From Desulfobacteraceae bacterium (GTDB taxonomy: Bacteria > Desulfobacterota > Desulfobacteria > Desulfobacterales > Desulfobacteraceae): DNA of 64,000 nt. The DNA is taken from positions 1 through 64,000 of the forward strand of contig JADGEQ010000018.1 in the NCBI GenBank assembly GCA_016744295.1. Direction: 5' to 3'. Below the pieces are notes generated by a model. That model was not told the DNA's origin, did no database searches, and saw only the letters and a list, made by a program, of their open reading frames with translations. The translations under genes were made by a program, and so were the position numbers. This document shows, piece after piece, positions 1-8,176 of this stretch; positions within the stretch are counted from its first letter, which is position 1, and each line of letters starts with the position of its first letter.

Positions 1-229
1 ATCTGATGGATAATTGCCTCTCCATAGTTATCTTGGACATAGGCCGGGTCAAGGGTTGCGGGGCTGCTCCGTAAAGGTGTCCGGTAAATGCCGCCAATGA
101 TGGGTGTCGGTTCTGAAACAGTACCCTGGGCTTGTTTTCTTTCTTCCTGATTTGCACAGCCAGACAGGAAGATCAGGCTAACGGAAAAAAAACAATAATC
201 AGAATATAAGACAGGCCTATCCGATTCAT
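1..229 (-). pseudogene. 5' end of a solute-binding lipoprotein gene (ABC peptide/family 5 style), frame broken in a T8 run
   Basis: Reading the minus strand from 229, an AAGGAGG ribosome site is followed by ATG and a hydrophobic signal sequence (MNRIGLSYILIIVFF). The frame stops after 18 codons at 175-173. One extra base in the run of eight A at 185-192 (T8 on the coding strand) would join it to an open frame that has no start codon of its own and encodes SVSLIFLSGC, a lipobox, with the lipidated Cys at 158-156. That frame continues to the window edge with a mature N-terminus (GGIYRTPLRSSPATLDPAYV) typical of periplasmic peptide-binding proteins, family 5. What is seen: signal peptide and lipobox in two frames that meet at the homopolymer. 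Inference: a real frameshift, a slippage or phase-variable site, or a sequencing error. The gene runs off the left edge, so the family call is moderate. Confidence 0.6.
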
Positions 230-315
230 TTTCCTCCTTGATTTAAATGCGTTTAAAGAGGAAAAATCTACCATAGGAGAAATTTATATGCAAGAAGCCA
301 AATTCCCATGAAATT

Positions 316-352
316 AAAAAAAGCACGATAGAAAAGATACCGTGCTTTTTAA
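316..352 (-). terminator. intrinsic terminator, hairpin with T-rich tail
   Basis: AAAAAGCACG at 318-327 pairs with CGTGCTTTTT at 341-350. Read on the minus strand, the stem is followed by a T run, so it would end the transcript of the small peptide gene at 393-488 before the lipoprotein gene begins at 229. A T run also follows the stem on the plus strand. Confidence 0.7.
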
Positions 353-392
353 AAACTTGACCTTATGGACAAATCTCTATTTTAACTATGCT

Positions 393-488
393 TCAGCAGG
401 GGCCACCACCGCCGGAGGCCAATACGGGCATTGCATATCCTGCAACTAAAACACCAATTACAAATACTGAGAGCAATAATTTTTTCAT
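393..488 (-). CDS. small secreted peptide precursor, C-terminal SGGGGPC
   Basis: ATG at 488-486 is preceded on the minus strand by an AAGGAG site. The 31-codon product starts MKKLLL, has a hydrophobic stretch to about residue 24 ending MPVLA, and finishes SGGGGPC before TGA at 395-393. It looks like a Sec signal peptide followed by a 7-8 residue mature peptide rich in Gly with one Cys. The organism decodes UGA as selenocysteine, and reading through this TGA would add only ten residues (Sec, SIVKIEICP) to TAA at 365-363. I see no convincing hairpin just after the TGA, so a plain stop is more likely. A terminator follows at 316-352 and a sigma-54-like promoter lies upstream at 560-576. The family is not recognised. 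Confidence 0.5.
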   Translation of the reverse strand: MKKLLLSVFVIGVLVAGYAMPVLASGGGGPC

Positions 489-559
489 AATTTTTCTCCT
501 TGTTTCTTCTTGGTTAATTAAACTTGCGAAACACCTGTTTTAATATTGATGATTGATAT

Positions 560-576
560 TGCAAGGCAGAGACCAA
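560..576 (-). promoter_or_regulatory. sigma-54-like promoter (-24/-12)
   Basis: On the minus strand the sequence reads TTGG, then bases leading to TTGCA, giving GG-N10-GC as in the -24/-12 consensus. The -12 half (TTGCA) is good; the -24 half has TGGTCT instead of TGGCAC. Transcription would start near 549, about 60 bases before the small peptide gene at 488. Confidence 0.4.
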
Positions 577-670
577 TAAATTTGTAATTGGGATTTTTTT
601 TATAAGCATTTGAAATCAATGCATTAAATCTCTGTTTGAGACGTATGGCTAAAAAATAGTCCATGAAAAA

Positions 671-688
671 TGCACATTTACATGTGCA
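671..688. repeat. palindrome TGCACAT-N4-ATGTGCA
   Basis: Perfect 7-base inverted repeat (671-677 and 682-688, spacer 678-681). The same core recurs at 770-793, about 100 bases away, in the same intergenic region. It looks like an operator for a dimeric regulator, but I cannot name the regulator. Confidence 0.6.
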
Positions 689-769
689 GGCTAAATCGCA
701 AAAAGTGAAAGAGAGATTTTTTTTTGTTTTGCTTGGGTATTTTAATGGCGGTGGTAATCGTTTGGCAAT

Positions 770-793
770 TTTTGCACATAAATATGTGCAAAA
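770..793. repeat. perfect 11-base palindrome containing TGCACAT/ATGTGCA
   Basis: TTTTGCACATA at 770-780 is the exact reverse complement of TATGTGCAAAA at 783-793 with a 2-base spacer. It extends the core of the palindrome at 671-688. The A/T flanks and short spacer fit a protein-binding operator better than a terminator, since no gene ends just before it. Confidence 0.65.
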
Positions 794-985
794 TGCCTCT
801 GATTGTAGGCATCATGTGATTTGCTTTAAAATTTAGGAGGTTAAGTCTTGTTTGCTCAGTTTTTGTCTTTGTTTTGCCCATAAAACGGTGCATCCATCAA
901 AGTGCCGCCAGGTTTTTGGTAAAAGAAAATTATAGGGATATACTATAAATTGAATTGGTTAGCTTGTTTGGCCTGGGGTGTTTGG

Positions 986-1002
986 CTGGCACAATGCTTG
1001 CT
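986..1002 (+). promoter_or_regulatory. sigma-54 promoter (CTGGCAC-N5-TTGCT)
   Basis: CTGGCAC at 986-992 and TTGCT at 998-1002 match the -24/-12 consensus, including the invariant GG and GC with 10 bases between. Transcription would start near 1013, just upstream of the hybrid kinase gene at 1043. Two sigma-54 activators are encoded in the window (8177-9232 and 56391-57824); the first is close enough to be a candidate partner. Confidence 0.75.
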
Positions 1003-1042
1003 AACTTTTATTAAAGTAATGATATTATAGGAATATGATTTC

Positions 1043-2830
1043 TTGAATTTTTGGACGCTTGGAGAAAAGAAATCTTCTGGATTATTTACCCAATGCTATT
1101 ATTTATTTGCCGGGTTGCACCAGATTAGACCACGGCGGGAACTGGATTTGTTTTTTATGAATACATTATACAATATCAATTCATCGGCAGATTTTTCGAT
1201 AGCCCCATTGAATGAAACAGAATTAATGGAAAGCCATGGAAAGCTAAAATTTCAGGCGTCTATTCCTAGGCATAAGGTCAATGAAACCATTCCCGGCTTC
1301 CTTGATTTTTTTGATTTCCTCCGGGAAAACCGGCTCGGGGAGTATGACTCTTTACCCTTGGGATATGTTATCCTTGATGAAAACGGGATTGTTAAAAGTG
1401 CCAATTGGCGCGTTTCTGAAATGCTGGAAGTTGAGAAAAGCCAATTGCTGAATCGCAATTTTATTGGTTTTATTCACGAAGAAGATAAAAAAAAAATTAA
1501 ATTGGATACCAATAGATTTCCTGATTATGGAAACCAGTTTGTTGATATTAGATTTAAAAAAAAACAGGATCTTCTTTGGGCAAGGGTCGCCTTTCATAAT
1601 GATGCCACTGTTTTTCCCCATACCAGACAAATTGGGCTTGTTATCCTGGATATTGATGATTTAAAGCAGGTTGAACAGGAAAATGAAAAACTGAAATACC
1701 AGCTTCAGCAGACACAGAAAATGGAAGCTATTGGTGAGCTTTCAAGCGGTATTGTCCATGATTTTAACAATATTCTTCACCCCATCATCGGCAGTCTTGA
1801 GATACTGATGGAAAATACCGATCATGACAGAAAGCTTAGGAAAGTTCTTAATAATATTCTCAAAGGCGCAAACAGGGCAAGTACTCTGGCAAAACAGATT
1901 TTGAGTTTCAGCCATAGGTCAGAGATTGAAATTGGACCGGTGAAAGTTCAGTCCATCATCAGGGAAGTAATAAAATTAAGCAGGTCAACTCTGCCAGCAA
2001 CCATTAAGATTATCCAGACCATTGACAATGGATGTGGTCCGGTCATGGCGGACTCCACTCAGCTTTATCAGATTGCGATGAACCTGATTACCAATGCCGC
2101 CTATGCCATGCGGCATGGTGATGGTATACTTGATGTACGATTGAACGAGGTTGAAGTTATTGAGGGTTCGTGTTTGTCATTAAAACCCGGCACTTATATC
2201 TGTTTGGGTATCGCCGATACTGGAGACGGAATAGATGTTTCCATCGTAAATAGGGTATTCGAACCCTATTTTACCACAAAAAAACAGGGAACAGGACTTG
2301 GCCTGTCCGTTATTTCAAGTATTGTAAATAACTATGGTGGAGATATCCATTTTTCCAGCAAGGCGGGTGAGGGAAGCCTGTTCAAGGTTTACATTCCCCG
2401 GTGTAAGGTATCTTTTGATGAAATTTTATCCATGGGTGATAGTCGAACCGACCTGGATGGGACCGACTCGATTCTTTTGGTTGATGATGATCCATTTATT
2501 GTGGAGTTTCAGCAAGAGGTGTTTGAGAATCACGGCTATCAGGTTACCCCCTTTGTCAGTGGCCCTGCTGCGGTTAAAGCGTTTAAGGCAAGACCCAAGG
2601 CTTTTGACATTGTTCTTTGTGATATGACAATGCCGGCCATGACAGGTTTGGACCTGGCTATTGAGATCAAACAGATCAGGCCTGATGTTCCCGTGGTGAT
2701 TTGTACTGGTTTTAGTGAAAAAATAAACAAAAACAATTACCAGGACATGGGCATAGATGGCTTTTTAGCGAAACCTTTTTCAAAAGAAATTACCCTGGAA
2801 TTGATTCGGCATATTTTGGATAATAAATAG
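1043..2830 (+). CDS. PAS-containing hybrid histidine kinase with C-terminal receiver
   Basis: A 595-residue soluble-looking sensor kinase. A PAS-like domain (about residues 105-205) is followed by a short coiled coil, a dimerisation/phosphoacceptor region with His239 in the VHDFNN motif, an HATPase domain with N, G1 (DTGDG) and G2 (GTGLGLS) boxes, and a receiver domain (about 475-595) with acidic pocket DDD and phosphoacceptor Asp527 (CDMTMP). No membrane segment is evident. It closely resembles in layout the kinase at 6007-8142. The start used is TTG at 1043; ATG at 1157 (residue 39) is an alternative because the first 38 residues are not typical kinase sequence and neither start has a strong ribosome site. 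The sigma-54 promoter at 986-1002 drives it. The receiver may pass phosphate to a separate regulator; none is adjacent. Confidence 0.85.
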   Translation: MNFWTLGEKKSSGLFTQCYYLFAGLHQIRPRRELDLFFMNTLYNINSSADFSIAPLNETELMESHGKLKFQASIPRHKVNETIPGFLDFFDFLRENRLGEYDSLPLGYVILDENGIVKSANWRVSEMLEVEKSQLLNRNFIGFIHEEDKKKIKLDTNRFPDYGNQFVDIRFKKKQDLLWARVAFHNDATVFPHTRQIGLVILDIDDLKQVEQENEKLKYQLQQTQKMEAIGELSSGIVHDFNNILHPIIGSLEILMENTDHDRKLRKVLNNILKGANRASTLAKQILSFSHRSEIEIGPVKVQSIIREVIKLSRSTLPATIKIIQTIDNGCGPVMADSTQLYQIAMNLITNAAYAMRHGDGILDVRLNEVEVIEGSCLSLKPGTYICLGIADTGDGIDVSIVNRVFEPYFTTKKQGTGLGLSVISSIVNNYGGDIHFSSKAGEGSLFKVYIPRCKVSFDEILSMGDSRTDLDGTDSILLVDDDPFIVEFQQEVFENHGYQVTPFVSGPAAVKAFKARPKAFDIVLCDMTMPAMTGLDLAIEIKQIRPDVPVVICTGFSEKINKNNYQDMGIDGFLAKPFSKEITLELIRHILDNK

Positions 2831-3142
2831 AATTTCCAGGTCTGCTGTTAATGCTTCCTTTTATCCTGAAATTTGTTTTAATCTGGCAATTTCAGGATTT
2901 CCGCAATATTTTTCTTCAAAGATTCCTCAGGTTGTATTTTTTTAACAATTCATCAATTAAATTATAGTTAATTATTTGATTTTGTTGATTAGGCAGGGTA
3001 GTATCAATTTTGATGAATTGTTACTTCTTCGCGTCGCCAAAGACACAGGTTCTAGTTTACTTTTGAGAATTCAATTCGTTTTGCTCAATATTTTAATTGT
3101 GTGAAAACTTATCCAATCAGCTAAGAGGAAAGGAGATCAACA
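2831..3142. other. intergenic region with a stem-loop
   Basis: ATCCTGAAATT at 2863-2873 pairs perfectly with AATTTCAGGAT at 2888-2898 shortly after the kinase stop codon. It probably ends that transcript, although the bases after it are only moderately T-rich. The rest of the 312 bases is AT-rich and shows no gene or clear promoter; a GGAAAGGAG ribosome site precedes the next gene at 3143. Confidence 0.5.
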
Positions 3143-3739
3143 ATGAATAAACCCCACAAAGCAGGTACCCCTGAACCATCCATCAGTAAAAATTCAAAGT
3201 TAGCGGGAAGTGATATGGCTGAAGTAGGGAATATGGATAAAATCCGCGATATCCTTTTCGGCAATCAGGCAAAGGATTATGAAAAACGGTTTGTTTCCAT
3301 GGAAAATCGCCTTGCCCAGGAAGCCTTTGAATTTAAAGAAGAATTGATAAAACGGATTGACGCTTTAGAGGTTTATATAAAACAGGAGATAAAAGATATA
3401 AACGCACGCATAAAAAATGAATCAAATGAGAGGTCAGATTCCCACAAAATGATTCAAAGTGAATTACAGCAAGGGGTTGAATCTCTGAATAAAAAATTGG
3501 TTTTGGAAGAAGAAAATTTGGTAAGAAAATCCACTGAACTTAGGGATAATATTTTAGACCAGTCAAAAAAATTATCCGGAGAAATACTGTCCAAGTACGA
3601 TCATGCCACAAAAAATTTGAAACAGACTGCCCAGCATCTTGATGATGCCAAGGTGAATCGTACGGAACTGTCCGGGTTTTTTCTTGAACTTGCCATGCGG
3701 CTTTCCAATGAAGAAAATACGGGTCCGTTGGGTGAATAA
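3143..3739 (+). CDS. coiled-coil protein of a small-GTPase/OmpA gene cluster
   Basis: A 198-residue, highly charged protein with no signal or membrane segment. After a loose N-terminus comes MDKIRDILFGNQAKDYEKRF at about residues 31-50, then almost continuous heptad-like helix (about 45-185), so an elongated coiled coil is expected. ATG at 3143 has a strong AAGGAG site. It is first in a run with the OmpA-domain protein (3779), the small GTPase (5509) and a hybrid kinase (6007), all on one strand with gaps of 39, 2 and 0 bases, so they are probably one operon. I recall similar coiled-coil genes beside OmpA and Rab-like GTPase genes in other bacteria but know of no tested function. A scaffold for the GTPase or the membrane protein is an inference. 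Confidence 0.6.
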   Translation: MNKPHKAGTPEPSISKNSKLAGSDMAEVGNMDKIRDILFGNQAKDYEKRFVSMENRLAQEAFEFKEELIKRIDALEVYIKQEIKDINARIKNESNERSDSHKMIQSELQQGVESLNKKLVLEEENLVRKSTELRDNILDQSKKLSGEILSKYDHATKNLKQTAQHLDDAKVNRTELSGFFLELAMRLSNEENTGPLGE

Positions 3740-3778
3740 TAAACAATAATTCGCGAACAGGGATTAAAGGCATTTTGC

Positions 3779-5506
3779 ATGGGTTCAAAAGCGGATGAAA
3801 ACAAAGCGTTTGACACATTAACGGCGCTATTGCTCAAACCTGAAAAAGAGCAGATCCAGAGGATCGAAACTCGTCTGGATGATCCAATGATAAGGGCCAA
3901 AGAGATCAGTCAATTTCTCCCGGAAGCGATCTCTTTCTCTGTTTTGGACAGCAACAGGCTCTCCCAAGTTATACAGCCTGTGATTGACAATTCCATAAAA
4001 GCATCTGTAAAAAATAATCCCAAGGGATGGGCAGATGCAATTTTTCCTGCACTTGGCCCGGGAATTAGAAAAGCTATATCATCGACTATCATGGGAATGA
4101 TCCAATCCCTAAATCAGATGTTAAATCACAGTTTTTCTATCCAGGGAATGAAATGGCGGTTTGAAGCATTTAGGACCCGGACACAATTTGCAGAGGTTAT
4201 TCTGCTGCATACCCTTCTTTACAAGGTGGAGCAGATATTCTTAATCCATGGTAAATCTGGTATTGTCCTGGACCATGTGGTGGCAAAAGATTCCATTATT
4301 CAGGACCCAGACCTGGTATCCGGCATGTTGACGGCTATCCAGGATTTTGTCAAAGATTCGTTTAATACACAGGATGATCTTGACACACTTCGTATGGGAT
4401 CTGATAAAAGTGTCTGGATTGAAAAGGGAGAGCATGCGCTGATTGCTGCAGTGATACGAGGTACCCCTCCCCTTGAATTGCGCGTGAAATATCGGGAACT
4501 GGTTGAAGATATCCATCTCAAATCAGGCACTGCCCTTGAAGAATTTGATGGGGATCCATCGCCTTTTTCAATTTTCAGGGAACAATTAAGGGCTGGGTTG
4601 CAATTCCAGGAAAAAAAAGAGCGCAAACAAATTTCTCCCCTGTTTTGGTGTTTTCTTCTTGTGCTTCTTTCCCTGTCGGCATTAGGGGGATTCAATGTTT
4701 ATAAGACAAATTATCTTTGGCACCAGTATTTAACCCGGCTTGAATCTCAAAAAGGGTTGATTATACTTTCCGCACAAGGGAGAAATGGAAGATACCAAAT
4801 TTCCGGTCTTCGGGATCCTATGGCAACGGATCCCGAAGGTTTGCTCCAGGGGGAAGAAAAAACTCGGGTTTCAATTGAAAGTCGCTGGCAACCTTTTTAC
4901 AGCCTTGATCCACAATTTGTGTTTAAAAGAGCAGGCCAAATTCTTAACCCCCCTGTAACCATCAAATTAGAATTGATCGGAAATACGCTTCTTGCAACCG
5001 GCCAGGCCTCCCAGGGCTGGATCGACAATTTTCGAAAATTAGCACCCACCATTCCAGGGATCAATGGGTATATTGACGAAAAGGTCAAAAATATTGACAT
5101 GGAAAAGCTGGATATCGCTATAAAACAGCTCGTGGTGATCCGGGTATATTTTGAAAATAACAGTACATCTTTGCTGAAAGATCAGGAACTGGTATTGGAT
5201 CAAATTTTTCTAACAATTCAAACCATTCACAAATTGCAGTCCAAATTAAAACGCCCTGCCCAGATAATTATTTTGGGACACACCGATTCGTCTGGGAATG
5301 AAAAGGTGAACCAGCGATTGAGCCGGGACAGGGCTGAAAAAATTTTGAATCACCTGATAATCAAGGGCATAAACCCGGCTTTTCTTACTATTTCCGGAAT
5401 CGGGACAAAAATCCCTTTGAAAGAGGAAGTCAGAATTGAAGACAGGCAATTTAACCGGGCAGTAACATTTAGAATATTTCACATACACCCAACAAAAGGC
5501 AGTTAA
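3779..5506 (+). CDS. inner-membrane protein with cytoplasmic N-terminal domain and OmpA-like C-terminal domain
   Basis: A 575-residue protein. The first 280 residues are soluble, with no signal peptide, so they should be cytoplasmic. One membrane segment follows (about 285-305, LFWCFLLVLLSLSALGG). The periplasmic part has a BON-like or linker region (about 310-450) and an OmpA/MotB peptidoglycan-binding domain (about 455-570) with the hallmark GHTDSSG and the NQRLSRDRA helix. It could therefore tie a cytoplasmic partner, perhaps the GTPase encoded two bases downstream, to the cell wall. The N-terminal domain resembles the unnamed domain found in other OmpA-family proteins beside Rab-like GTPase genes. 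ATG at 3779 is weakly supported by the upstream GGGATTAAAGG. The role is unknown. Confidence 0.65.
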   Translation: MGSKADENKAFDTLTALLLKPEKEQIQRIETRLDDPMIRAKEISQFLPEAISFSVLDSNRLSQVIQPVIDNSIKASVKNNPKGWADAIFPALGPGIRKAISSTIMGMIQSLNQMLNHSFSIQGMKWRFEAFRTRTQFAEVILLHTLLYKVEQIFLIHGKSGIVLDHVVAKDSIIQDPDLVSGMLTAIQDFVKDSFNTQDDLDTLRMGSDKSVWIEKGEHALIAAVIRGTPPLELRVKYRELVEDIHLKSGTALEEFDGDPSPFSIFREQLRAGLQFQEKKERKQISPLFWCFLLVLLSLSALGGFNVYKTNYLWHQYLTRLESQKGLIILSAQGRNGRYQISGLRDPMATDPEGLLQGEEKTRVSIESRWQPFYSLDPQFVFKRAGQILNPPVTIKLELIGNTLLATGQASQGWIDNFRKLAPTIPGINGYIDEKVKNIDMEKLDIAIKQLVVIRVYFENNSTSLLKDQELVLDQIFLTIQTIHKLQSKLKRPAQIIILGHTDSSGNEKVNQRLSRDRAEKILNHLIIKGINPAFLTISGIGTKIPLKEEVRIEDRQFNRAVTFRIFHIHPTKGS

Positions 5507-5508
5507 AC

Positions 5509-6006
5509 ATGATAAAAAAAAAGGTTTGCATGTTAGGTGCATTTGCTGTGGGCAAAACCAGTCTTGTCCAACAATATGTCCACAGCATTTTTTCCGATAA
5601 ATACCATACAACTGTTGGTGTTAAGATAGAGAAAACAAAGGTGATTATGGATGATACCCGGGTTGACCTCATTATATGGGATCTCCATGGGGAAGATGAT
5701 TTTCAACATGTAAGACTTTCCTACCTGCGGGGCTCTTCGGGCTGTATTTATGTGGTGGATGGAACCAGAAGAACAACCTTGCTGACCGCTTTGAATTTAA
5801 AAACCATTGTGGAGAAAACAATTGGAAAATGTCCCTTTATTCTTGTCATAAATAAACTGGACTTAAAAGATCAATGGGAGATAGACCCCCTTGCCTTGGA
5901 GGAACTCCATGAGCAAGGGGTTCATGTGATTCAAACCAGTGCAAAAACCGGTATAGGGGTTGAACAAACCTTTCAACTATTGGTAAAAAAAATCATGGGT
6001 GAATAA
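5509..6006 (+). CDS. Ras/Rab-like small GTPase (prokaryotic Rup type)
   Basis: A 165-residue protein that is just a GTPase domain. Motifs in order: P-loop GAFAVGKT (10-17), switch I threonines TT (34-35), switch II DLHGED (58-63), NKLD (115-118) and SAKTG (144-148). The residue matching the catalytic Gln of Ras (DTAGQE) is Glu62, so intrinsic hydrolysis may be slow or need a partner. There is no C-terminal Cys for lipidation. The gene starts two bases after the OmpA-domain gene stops and its stop codon abuts the next kinase ATG, so translation is probably coupled. Ras-superfamily GTPases of unknown function are known in prokaryotes (Rup families; MglA is the best studied relative), but no Roadblock/LC7 partner gene is present here. 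Confidence 0.8.
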   Translation: MIKKKVCMLGAFAVGKTSLVQQYVHSIFSDKYHTTVGVKIEKTKVIMDDTRVDLIIWDLHGEDDFQHVRLSYLRGSSGCIYVVDGTRRTTLLTALNLKTIVEKTIGKCPFILVINKLDLKDQWEIDPLALEELHEQGVHVIQTSAKTGIGVEQTFQLLVKKIMGE

Positions 6007-8142
6007 ATGCTGAATTCTACAAAATGTGTATTGGAAAAAATATGTTTTCATGTTTTCAAGGATTGTTCACTGGTTTATTTCATCACTGACAATCTGGGCA
6101 GGGTCTTTCAGTGGGGGGGGAATCTTGTTAATTTAAAAATGCCGATTCCTGAATTGGAAAGCCATATTTCAGATGTGGTTCTTTTTATGGAAGGGATTTT
6201 GCCATTAAAAGAATCGTCCATGGAATTCTCTTGTATAAAAATGCCTTTTAACGTTTGTGTGGACGCATTTCTCTTTGAAGTTGACAAGGGGTATGGTTTG
6301 ATTGTCTGGGATGCAACTCAAAAGGAAGACTATCTGACCCAAACACAGCAAAAATGTAATGAATTAAGCCTTTTGATCGAACAGCAGAAAAACTTTGGGG
6401 TTCATTGTAGAGGAAATAGAACCACAAATAAAAACAAATTGTTTATAGAAGAAGTTTTTCAGGCATTGGATTTTCTTGTCCTGGAAATGAACGATAAAGG
6501 CCATTTTGCAATAATTGGCGCCCCGCCACCCTGGATTAAACAAATTCCAAATTCAAGTCAGATGTTTTTAGGACTGGGCTATGAGAAAGATGAATTGAGT
6601 TTTCTGGGAAATTTTATCCAGGAAGCAAAATCCCAATGGTCAAAAAAACATAGACATATTTTGAAATCAGGTGTTTGGAGTGAAGAGGACCATTCCGGCC
6701 AGGAATTATTGTTTGAAGCAACCGCAATTGATATTCACGGACAAAAATTATTGATCATTACCCAGGACATCTGTTTTCCGAACGAAAAACAATCTCTTAT
6801 TCAGAAAGGGCGAAATCTTGCACTGCATTTTCATGAGCTCAAACGGTCCGACCGGAAGCTCAAACACAAGCATGATGAACTGGAATTGCGTGTAAAAGAA
6901 AGGACAAAGGATTTGGAACAAGTAAATATGGAACTTGCCAATGAGCTAAAAGAGCGGAAAAAAGCTGAAAAAGATCGTGAGGAAGTTTTCCAGCAACTAC
7001 GCCAATCTCAAAAAATGGAGGCCATAGGGACTCTTGCAGGTGGTATTGCCCATGATTTTAATAATATATTGGCGGCCATCATGGGGTTTACCGAATTATC
7101 CCTCTACGAAGCTGAAGAAGGGTCTGCCTTAAAATCAATGCTTGAAAAAACACTCCATGCCTCCAACCGGGCAAAGGAATTGGTTAGCCAAATTCTTACC
7201 TTCAGTCATCAGACGGAATACGAAAAAAGACCCTTGAAGTTAAAATTGATTATTTTGGAAGTTATTGACCTTTTAAGGGCATCACTCCCTGCATCCATAA
7301 ATATAGAAAAAAATTTGCAAAGCACCTCCTATATCCTTGCAGATCAAACTCAAATGCACCAGGTTATCATGAATCTGTGCACCAACGCCGGGCATGCCAT
7401 GAAGGAGAGTGGCGGTATCCTGAGTGTTGATCTAAAAGAGGTTGATATTAAACAAGAAGATCTGGATAACCCTAAGTTAAGCCCTGGTCGATATCTTGTA
7501 TTAACAATTAAGGATACAGGGTGCGGCATAGGTCCGGATGTGGTGGAAAGGATTTTTGATCCTTATTTTACAACAAAAGAGAAAGACAAAGGTACAGGAC
7601 TTGGTCTTTCAGTTGTCCACGGCATCGTTATAAACTCCAATGGCCATATTACCGTCAACAGTCAATTGGGAAAAGGGAGTGAATTTGTAATATATTTCCC
7701 TTTATTTAATGCCCAGGATAAACCAACGACCGTAAAGAAATCAATACCTATCGGTGACAATGAACGAATTTTATTTGTGGATGATGAATCCTTTCAAACT
7801 GAATTGGCTCAACAATTATTAACTTTATTGGGTTACCAGGTGGTGACCTGTAATGACAGCTTAAGCGCATTGAATCTATTCTTGGATGAAAAGGACTCTT
7901 TTGATCTTGTTATAACCGATATGATTATGCCGAAGATGACAGGCAAAATCCTTGCCGAAAAAATTTTAAAGATCAGGCCTGATATGCCCATTATTATTTG
8001 TTCTGGATACAGTGAAGATATTGATTCAAATTCAATAAACAAGATGGGAATTTATCAATATCTGATGAAACCCATTGGAATTCAAGAGATGGCGAAGGCG
8101 GTTAAAAAAGTTTTAAAAAAAAACAGGGGTAGAACTGGGTAG
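6007..8142 (+). CDS. PAS-like hybrid histidine kinase with C-terminal receiver, linked to the small GTPase
   Basis: A 711-residue kinase. The first 260 residues carry one or two diverged sensory (PAS-like) folds without membrane segments. A coiled coil follows (about 270-335), then the phosphoacceptor His349 (IAHDFNN), HATPase motifs (DTGCG, GTGLGLS) and a receiver domain (about 585-705) with acidic DDE and phosphoacceptor Asp638 (ITDMIMP). The ATG directly follows the TAA of the GTPase gene, which argues for a joint job; GTPase state as input or output of the kinase is a fair hypothesis. The kinase core is similar to that of the protein at 1043-2830, suggesting duplication. Confidence 0.85.
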   Translation: MLNSTKCVLEKICFHVFKDCSLVYFITDNLGRVFQWGGNLVNLKMPIPELESHISDVVLFMEGILPLKESSMEFSCIKMPFNVCVDAFLFEVDKGYGLIVWDATQKEDYLTQTQQKCNELSLLIEQQKNFGVHCRGNRTTNKNKLFIEEVFQALDFLVLEMNDKGHFAIIGAPPPWIKQIPNSSQMFLGLGYEKDELSFLGNFIQEAKSQWSKKHRHILKSGVWSEEDHSGQELLFEATAIDIHGQKLLIITQDICFPNEKQSLIQKGRNLALHFHELKRSDRKLKHKHDELELRVKERTKDLEQVNMELANELKERKKAEKDREEVFQQLRQSQKMEAIGTLAGGIAHDFNNILAAIMGFTELSLYEAEEGSALKSMLEKTLHASNRAKELVSQILTFSHQTEYEKRPLKLKLIILEVIDLLRASLPASINIEKNLQSTSYILADQTQMHQVIMNLCTNAGHAMKESGGILSVDLKEVDIKQEDLDNPKLSPGRYLVLTIKDTGCGIGPDVVERIFDPYFTTKEKDKGTGLGLSVVHGIVINSNGHITVNSQLGKGSEFVIYFPLFNAQDKPTTVKKSIPIGDNERILFVDDESFQTELAQQLLTLLGYQVVTCNDSLSALNLFLDEKDSFDLVITDMIMPKMTGKILAEKILKIRPDMPIIICSGYSEDIDSNSINKMGIYQYLMKPIGIQEMAKAVKKVLKKNRGRTG

Positions 8143-8176
8143 ACAAATTTGATCTCACAACCGAATCCAGTATCCT

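Larger units (their letters stand above)
489..1042. other. intergenic region with promoters and two palindromes
   Basis: No convincing gene lies in these 554 bases. An open frame antisense at 678-893 has low-complexity Lys/Thr/Phe content and no clear ribosome site. The region holds divergent sigma-54-like promoters (560-576 minus, 986-1002 plus) and two TGCACAT...ATGTGCA palindromes (671-688, 770-793), so it looks like a control region between the small peptide gene and the hybrid kinase gene. Confidence 0.6.

Noticed and set aside
678-893. 71-codon minus-strand open frame in the first intergenic region
   Set aside because: Low-complexity composition, no ribosome site, and it overlaps the two palindromes; better seen as control DNA.
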